NCBI GenBank assembly: GCA_033977485.1 | Contig: CM066989.1 | Coordinates: 97,917,887-97,981,886 of the forward strand | Direction: 5' to 3' | Length of the DNA stretch: 64,000 bases | DNA from: Hydrangea macrophylla | Taxonomy: Eukaryota; Streptophyta; Magnoliopsida; Cornales; Hydrangeaceae | Part shown: piece after piece, positions 56,418 to 64,000 of the stretch | Layout of the letters: every line of letters begins with the position of its first letter | How positions within the stretch are numbered: position 1 is the first letter of the stretch | The notes under the pieces: model-generated | What the model was told of the DNA's origin: nothing | What the model saw: the letters and a program-made list of their open reading frames with translations, nothing else | The model's database searches: none | Position numbers and translations under genes: made by a program

Positions 56418-57964
56418 GGGGGGGGGGGGGGGGGGGTGGGGGGGGTAAATTACATATACACCTCCTGTAGTTACACCGTTTTCACGTTGTCCCCTATTTT
56501 ATTGTTTGGTCAATCAAAAAATTTACTAGACAAGAAAAACGATGAGGAGGTACAACACACTCCAGCAAGTAGCAGAGTTTAATAAAAACCCTAGATCTAT
56601 CAAAGAGCTCAACAATATCCCTTGTGGACCATTTGACAGCTTCTTTTTCTTTTGCAATTAAATTACAAAAATTTGCGGTTACTAAAATTGTCCAAATTAG
56701 CTTTGGCCTATTGCAATTGCAGAGGTTATTTTGCTAAATGTTTTATTTTAACTTTTTTGGAGTTTCATGATTATTGATGAAGTCCAAAAATTGTTACTAA
56801 ACATGACTTATATAGGCTTACTTTTGCCTGTTAAATTTAACTAATTTATTAATGGTTTCACATTAGTCCAAAGTACAGGAAATATTAGTGATACCATTGA
56901 AGTACATGATGAAAAGTGAAAACGAATCCAAAAATAGGAGGTGTATATGTAACTAGCCCTTTTTTGGCCGGAACAAAAGAAAAAAAATTGGGTTTTCTGT
57001 CACTTTCAACAGTTGAAAGACCGGAAGGAGCAAAGTGCTATAAAACAGTAGTTGAGAGAGCAAAATAAGGGGGGGAAAAAATTTATTTGGGGACAAAAGT
57101 GCCAAACAAGGTATAATTAAAGAGTGCAAAATGCATTTTACCTCAAGTTCTTTGTTTGAGTTGTGGTGCCAATGGTTTACTTTGTGTCCCACAAAAAATA
57201 CTCTTCTAGGGCTTGGTCCATATTTTTTTTTTTTTTTTGGGTGGGTAAATTAGCACACCTCTCTCATGTATTGCCCTCAACTATTTGTGAGGGCTATTTG
57301 AGAGAGTCAATTTGAGAAGAAAGATAATTGTTTAGAGGCTTTGTTTGTTGAAATTTTAGTTGAGGGGTTATGAATGAAAAGGGGCAATACATGAGTTGGG
57401 TTTCTATATAATATTTCCTTTTTTTATGCTATCATGTGATTGATTTGATTTCATTAGATGAGATTGTTTTTAAGGGGGTATTTTTAGAGAGAATTTTTAC
57501 TCACCTAGACTTTCACTGAGTGATGTGTCCCATTTCAGTTTTATTTTGACATTTTATCACTATATTATCAACATGTCACCCAATCATGAAACTCTAGTGA
57601 GTAAAAATACTCTCTATCTTTTAATCTCGTGTTACTGGTGGAACTGACTAATTAGCTAAAGAGAATTATGCTCTCAAAATCAAATGGTTTTGCTGATTCT
57701 AAACTGGCAAAACTATTGACCTTTTTTGGAAGCATTAGTACAAATATAATTTGATCATTGAGCACTATTCCAAAATAACAATTCCTGGAATTCTTGATGG
57801 ACCAATGAGTTAGCGGATTAATATATATATATATATATATATATATTTTTGTGCTCAGACTCGTTTTCACTTTACTCTCTCATGGTTCAAAAGTTGATAC
57901 TTAAACCCCCATGATTTGTGACTGCCAAATGAAAGGTAAGGACTCGCATGGTAGTGTTTCATGT
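55985..57964. repeat. Host segmental repeat, copy 3 (cut by element D)
   Basis: Aligns with copy 2 from about 38385 through 40500 in the same orientation, lacking the 38456 MITE. Contains the TIR block (56208-57120) with a T27-G19 homopolymer junction (56391-56436), the GAGAGCATTTTT MITE (57486-57614), and ends at element D. The membrane-protein gene of this copy would lie beyond D, outside the window. Confidence 0.82.
57486..57614. mobile_element. GAGAGCATTTTT MITE (copy 3)
   Basis: The same MITE as at 12978 and 40021, with a few substitutions (GAGAGAATTTTTACTCACC). Confidence 0.7.
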
Positions 57965-60088
57965 TGTCACACCCCAACTCGCCCCCGCGGGCTAGGACAC
58001 GTGTAACAAAGCCAACAAGGACCAAACAATCAATTTTTTTAACGTTCCAAAAATTTCATTTTGACTGAAATACCAGGGGTAAAAATATCATTTTATCAAA
58101 TAAATTAACCAAAAGAAATAAAATAAAGTCCTAAAACCGTTGAATGGTACTTGAGCAGAGTTTCCCCTATTACAGCACTATTCACCCTGCTTTCAAAACA
58201 TAAATATTTAACCCCTTTCTTCACTTATGGATTTAAATATTCCAAAACATACGAAAAATCCAACTAAATATATAAATATTACAAACTCATTTAACATTTA
58301 TTTATAAACATATTTAAAATCATAAACTTTAAGCTTACAACAAGTCTATTTGAAATTCTCACATGTAAATATATACACAAGCTAGACCCAGTCCCGTAGT
58401 CTCGATCATTTCTCACTGTGATATTCATCTGAACCTGCGTGGTCATTAGCCACAAAAATCGAATTAACATTTCGCTTAGTGAGTACGTGGTGCTAATCAT
58501 GCAATTGGAGTATTCAATGATTCATAACACCAATTAAACATTCACAACAATAAATGGTCGCCCGCGTGTCAAGTAATCAACCACCATTGTTCTGAACCCC
58601 TGATTTCGGGTCATTCTCACTTTTTCCGTCGCATATAGCGAAATCACACCCATTCACTCGTGGACCGTAGTCAATTCGCTGGTGGTCGTCACCACCGTCT
58701 CCTTTTCTCTGAGGACTTCATCATCATCCCCTTTTCTCTGAGGAATGGGCGTCCCTTATATACGGGCTAAATAATGGTGATTATCAATTGACACCCTTTG
58801 ACCCAAATAAGCACATAAGCAACTCAACATGTCAACATGGCAATTTAAAATTTTTGGACATGTTAAATAATAATTAATCACATGCTTTTCTACTTAATCA
58901 CAATTAAGCAATTTAAACATTCACTAATAAATAAATAATATTAAATATCCAATTTTGGGATTAGGACACTCACCTCACTAATAGGTTCAAAATAAGCCTA
59001 AAATTCCCAAATTCTTTCGCAAAACTAGCTCCTAATGATTCCAATGATAATCCTATACAATTTTGGTAAACTAAATATTACCAACCCATTTGGGTCACGA
59101 AAAACCTATCGATTAAACTGAAAATAGATTATACCATAAGATTAGGCTTACCCTCACGAGTCCAAATATGATCTCGTATCGTGATTTAGGCAACGTACGG
59201 TGGAGTTATGGCTTTGGGAAGGCCGAAACCCTCCCTTTCTCTTCTTCTCACGCAGCTCTCTCGCGCTCTCTGTTCCTTCTCTCTTCCTTTGGTTTTTTTT
59301 TTTAATGACTTAACTTGCATACATTTTGGGGAGGTTGTATGAAAGTTGTATGAAAGTTGTGTCCCAAATATTACTCTTTTTTTAATGACTTAACTTGCAT
59401 ATATTTTTATATTATACATACATATTACAAAGTACGTCGCCGCCGCCTTAGCAATTGCACTAACATTCACGTTTTTTTGTTTTTTTTGTTTTTTTGGGAG
59501 CCACATGGAATATTCTCAGGAATATTCCTCAACTTAGCTCTATTTCTATTTTAACCCCCCATAGTTTCTTATACTTTTATGAACCCGCTAATATTAAGAT
59601 TAACTATCCAATTTCTAAGTGAATTTATATCTATGTCACGTATAAGCCCCAAACGTAGTTCCAAATATTATATGAAGGCACTAATTTACCTACTAATTAT
59701 GCCAAGTGTCTAATTACGCCCTCACAAGGGTACCTAACCTGGTCTCATACATAATCATGAACAATAATAAAATATTAAAACATTGAACATTTCATCAATT
59801 AAATAATCATATGGTATCAACATGTATCATAATGTACACATTTACATTTACATGTCTACCATTTAACCACATAAATGCACATTTATGCAATTTATATTAT
59901 CCAAACCTCTCTTGGATCACACTTTCATATCTGTCTCACATCTAGTGGAACTTTCAACTGTGCCCTTTATCAAGCACTTATCACGTCGGGGTAACTGGAA
60001 CTTACCCAAATCATCACATGTAATTAATTATACTAATTAATGCATGCAAAATAGACATTACCACCTTTTTTCGGGTACGGGTATTACA
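57965..60088 (-). repeat. Element D 3' LTR (2,124 bp)
   Basis: On the plus strand it starts TGTCACACCCCAACTCG and ends GGGTATTACA. Includes an inserted half of the 53655-type MITE at 59328-59375 and GAGG-type blocks near 58970 and 59150. The preceding CATGT (57960-57964) is the likely target duplication. Confidence 0.85.
59328..59375. mobile_element. Half MITE inside element D LTR
   Basis: GAGGTTGTATGAAAGTTGTATGAAAGTTGTGTCCCAAATATTACTC corresponds, in 48 bp, to the right arm of the MITE at 53655-53829. It is flanked by direct copies of TTTAATGACTTAACTTGCAT exactly 80 bp apart (59301 and 59381). Confidence 0.8.
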
Positions 60089-60125
60089 TCTCTCCTTCCC
60101 TTTTAGGAAGTTTGTCCCCAAACTT
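60089..60125 (-). other. Polypurine tract region of element D
   Basis: TCTCTCCTTCCCTTTTAGGAAG on the plus strand, immediately inside the LTR and followed by TTTGTCCCCAAAC, the same arrangement as in A, B and C (TTTGGGGACA..AAGG on the coding strand). Confidence 0.75.
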
Positions 60126-63100
60126 TTCTCACTTCACGAATCAAATAGATATAAGTATTTCTTCTCAAACCTTTACTGATTCATATGCAGTAACACGATA
60201 ATAAAATACACAATACCCACTGGTGTAATCACAATCACAACCAACTGGTATCCACTCTTTTCAATATTTCTAATTGCCGTATTGGAATTTTGAATCTCAC
60301 TTGGTTCATCAATCTATACCCTTTTCTGAAGATAAAATTTTAAGAAGTATTTTTCTTCCCACGTTAGTCATTTCCCCTAGTTATTCTGGAACATATCTCA
60401 CTTGTCTTTATTATATTTCTTGACCAGATATCAGCGGGCAATAATATGTCTCGCGAAAGTTCAGTTCCATTTGCATTGCTTTTTGCAAGATTCCAGAAAT
60501 TTCTTCATAATTGACTACTTCCTTTTAGAATGACAAGTGTTAGTACCCAGATAACTGCGCAACTCTTTTCACATATAGGTTGTTTAATCCCAGTAAATCC
60601 GTAACTCCAACCAATACCACATTCTGTCGACAATCATTTATGTGACAATGGCTAATTCTCGTTGATTTTGGCAATCACGTCAGGAAATATAATATGATAA
60701 CATTCAACTCAGATTGTCAATAATGTCACTCACAATAATCCCATGAATCTTCATTGTTTCTGCCCTTATACCACACATCGCAAAGAATACTTTATATTTC
60801 CCATTTGGAAGCAACTTCCTCAGTATCTTGGTTAAAACTTTTACCTGATAGTAGTTAAATGTCAAATCAATCTTCATGAAGACTGGTGCCCGTATAACTA
60901 ATTACTAAGTCATCATAGGCAATGAAATGCAAATAGTAGTGACACATACCCAATTACTAACGTGTTATATAATCAAATCTCATCATACACTTCAATATTT
61001 CTTTTGACTTCATGCGAAGTACATACTTGACTTTGAGATTCTGACACATTTTACTGTAGAGCAGAGCTCAATCACTTTATCACAAATTTCTAAAACAGAA
61101 ACTCAAACCGATCTTTAAGTCAATTTTTCGTTCATCTATTATAGCAATGCTGGATGACCTCAATTTAATATCATCATTCCTTCCCCAAATTTTCGGAACA
61201 AATTTAGCTTCCAAATAAATTCTGAATCTTGACTCAAATCTTTTCTGAATGGTCAATGTGCACACTAAACCCCATTGATCTCTGATTCGAGCACTAACAA
61301 CCATTTTGTCTTCACCTGATTAATACAAACTTTCAAATTGTAGTAATCATGAGTTTCAACTGTCCTCTGTACCATCTATTCAATTGTCGTTGTATAACTA
61401 AATATTCCAAGTCACGACAGTTAATATAAACTTCTGGCTCTTAATAATATTACTGCCAAATGCCCAATATAAAAGAATACCATGAATTCTAGATCTCGTA
61501 CCAGATAATTCATTTTATGAGATTTCAACCATATGTCGTATAAATTATTGTTGTGTCAACATATAACCCAATCCCAACACAAACATTTGCAATAATACTA
61601 TCAATACCATCATAGAAGAAATCTTCAATGTAACCAATATAAATTTCACACGCGTCCCTGTACAAAAAAGAAATCTTCAGTATATTTTTTAATAATACCC
61701 AGTCAATCCCATAACTTCAAATTCATGTCAACTTCATAAGTCCCGATTGATTAATTTCCAAAGGCACCCACGAAATTTCTATCATTTTAAATCACATATT
61801 CCAGAAATACAACTCACCCCCAGATGTTCAACATTAGGCAGAGCTTCATAATTCTCAAACTATTCAGATTGTAGAACTTACTCGTCTTTCAGTTTACGCT
61901 GTCTAAGCCCAATGTATAGAAATCAATATACACATTTGTTCCCTCCTTGTAGCACTTACAATCAATAAGCAACTGATCTTGTCGTAATAAAACTTTTACA
62001 TGATCCAACACTGCTTAATTTCAAATTTTCTCCTATTTACCCAAGTGTGCAATACCCTTTTAAAGGCGTCACTTGTATGTAAATAAGATCACTCGTTGAT
62101 CTGCGACTGTAATACCAAGCAACAAGCGATAAACTACCTTTTTTTTTTCCATTGGTAGAGTTCTACACAATCATACGGTTAAAATGCTTCATTGCCTTGT
62201 TATATTCACCTTGTAATCAAGAATATCCCAACTCAATTCCCAAGAAATAAATTGATGATCCTTATAACCCATTGACCAAAATCATGTATCCGCAGCTGAC
62301 AACATTAAGAATAATACGTAGAATATCATAAGTTACTTCCAGACCATTTTCATTCTAAAATCATTTGGAATTCATTTTAGAATATAATATTCCAATTTAA
62401 AATCAAAGTAAAGGTAATGTACTCATTTGAGCTTCCTAGCCCAATAGTCTTCATTTAAAATCTCTCTCCATGAAATAAAAACGTTTACACAACTATTACA
62501 TAACCAAAATATTTTCCATTAATAACTCCTTTAAACAACAATTGAAATACTTACATTTGATTAAAAACACTTTTCTCTAGTTTTCCTTTTCTACCCAATT
62601 TGGGTCAAATCCAACTATTTCTTTTTATCAAAATATTTTTAAACACTTCCTGATTCACAATAAGACAGTGTTTTTTTTTTCCTACAAAAGATAATTCAAA
62701 ATATTTTCTACTCATTTAAATATATATAAATTCACTTTATGTGACATACAAAGAATTCCAAAGTCTGAAAGTTTCTAGTGATATACTGGGATACTTGACA
62801 ATTTCTACAGTGTAGTGCAATAGTCAAATCTCAATTGCTTACATATAAAGTATAAAGAAATAATAAAAATACTATTACCTGATGCACATGGTGGTTGAAC
62901 GGATCTTGCAGTGGTTTGGATGTCAAGAGACACTACTTACTAAACTTGTAAACTCATTTTCAAATTCAGATCTCTAGTAGAAAATTCTGATACCCCGTAT
63001 AGCCAATCAACCCAATTAAATATTCGTACAACACAGCTACTTAGTCTTGATCCCAATCAACCAAATCCCTAACCAGAAAAGAATGATTCATAACCGTAGT

Positions 63101-64000
63101 GATACCCAGTCGATGGAAACATAATAGAAAAGTGTGATACTTTAAGTTAACCCCAAATCTACTATTCATACAGACACGTTGGAGAGCCAATCATTGTTCG
63201 ATAATAAGAGAAGCATCCAAAGAAATAGAAATAAATAAATTTATGTTGAGAGATTCCTCAACAAGCTGATATAACCCAAAGAGAGTTGAGAGATTCCTCA
63301 ACAACCCAATATAACCCAAATAGAGTTGAGAGATTCCTCAACCCAAGATAACTCAAACAACTGGATAAATCCCCAAATATATCATCACCTTGACAACTCA
63401 GTATTTCACCCTCAATCCTAAGAGAATATATAAATAGCTCAATGAATAATCCCAAAAATCATTCCGAATAAGTGAAGAAATAAGAGATAGTAATAATACC
63501 ATATCTGCTCATGAGGGCCATATAAATCATAAGATATTCATAATTCCCCAAACTATAATATTTTAATACTAAAAGACTCACCGTAAATAAAGAAATCCAG
63601 ATATCCAATTTCTTGGCAGAAAATAAGAGAGAATCTTCACAAATAATAATACCCAATAATATTCGGGAAGAAATCCATACCCACAATCATAACCCAATAC
63701 TCAATAACCCTTCATCAAGTCAATACCCTTAATAATATAATATCAGTCAAATCATTTCAGGATGACCAAATCAACTATTGATTTCTGAACCCCAAATTCC
63801 GTAGATATTCCCAAATTCAGATTTTTCTTACTGAATTCACAATCCCCATTTCCAACTCAATTAGTTCATCATATGGGAAAACATTTCCCCTTTATACTCC
63901 ACTTTTTCTACCATGAAATTTCCAACCATCTCTCCACATATTATAATATGTAGAATGCATGTAATATGATATGCATGCAATATGATATGCATGCTCAACA
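60126..64000 (-). other. Element D internal region, no gene recognised
   Basis: About 3.9 kb of AT-rich DNA with only short frames in all six readings. A three-unit 40-bp repeat with hairpins lies at 63245-63342. Confidence 0.6.
63245..63342. repeat. Three 40-bp tandem units, each with a GTTGAG..CTCAAC hairpin
   Basis: GTTGAGAGATTCCTCAAC occurs at 63245, 63285 and 63325, exactly 40 bp apart. GTTGAG and CTCAAC pair as a 6-bp stem around a 6-base loop. Confidence 0.9.

Larger units (their letters stand above)
57965..64000 (-). mobile_element. Element D: Ty3-type LTR element, minus strand, right part outside window
   Basis: A 2,124-bp LTR (57965-60088) is followed by a pyrimidine-rich polypurine-tract complement and more than 3.9 kb of internal DNA running off the window. 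LTR ends on its own strand are TGTAATACCCGTACCC and GGGGTGTGACA, the same style as TR-GAG. No long ORF and no clear RT or integrase motif were seen. A weak RT-like scrap near 60868-60890 may exist. It is either heavily decayed or a large non-coding (LARD-type) element. Confidence 0.75.

Noticed and set aside
63245..63342. CRISPR-like array
   Set aside because: Three units with near-constant spacers in plant retroelement DNA. No cas genes and wrong organism type.

Overview
The window is plant nuclear DNA, most likely from a eudicot with a repeat-rich genome. I cannot name the species. The evidence is several long Ty3/gypsy chromovirus retrotransposons of the Tekay/Del type, TA-flanked CTCCCTCCGT Stowaway MITEs, hAT and Mutator MITEs, and one intron-containing host gene with GT..AG junctions. 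No bacterial-style genes, rRNA or CRISPR were seen, and no tRNA gene was recognised.

Layout. (1) 1-12506: the right part of an old plus-strand Tekay-like element (A), with decayed pol and a 3' LTR. A young element of 7,856 bp (1968-9823) is inserted between its integrase core and chromodomain. The young element has two 2,375-bp LTRs differing at about a dozen sites, a 5-bp target duplication, an initiator-Met-type primer site and only a gag gene (TR-GAG type). (2) 12507-16220 and 25633-38380: host segment copy 1. It carries a hAT MITE (16221-25632, 8-bp duplication) that was itself split by minus-strand Tekay-like element B (16655-25431). (3) 27802-36766: plus-strand Tekay-like element C, nearly intact in gag-pol, which splits a small membrane-protein gene. 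(4) 38380-44615: host segment copy 2, with the same membrane-protein gene unbroken (43375-43821) and the empty sites of the copy-1 insertions. (5) 44616-55980: the only clearly conserved host gene, a four-exon minus-strand PIG-X homologue (46601-51033), surrounded and invaded by at least ten MITE/MULE elements. (6) 55985-57964: start of host segment copy 3. (7) 57965-64000: LTR and internal region of a minus-strand, apparently non-coding Ty3-type element (D) that runs off the window.

How the parts relate. The retroelements form a time series. The hAT MITE came before B. A came before the TR-GAG element. C's LTRs differ by roughly 2 percent and the TR-GAG LTRs by roughly 0.5 percent. The TR-GAG element makes only Gag and would need reverse transcriptase and integrase in trans. 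A and B are riddled with stop codons, and C has one frameshift and one nonsense codon.

The most unusual signal is a pair of arrays of 10-bp palindromes in two otherwise different LTR families: fourteen perfect copies of CAATCGATTG in the TR-GAG LTR (eight on a nearly strict 20-bp period), and perfect and half copies of CAGTCGACTG in the LTR of C (pairs again 20-21 bp apart). Both fit CARTCGAYTG and look like phased protein-binding or epigenetic-control arrays.
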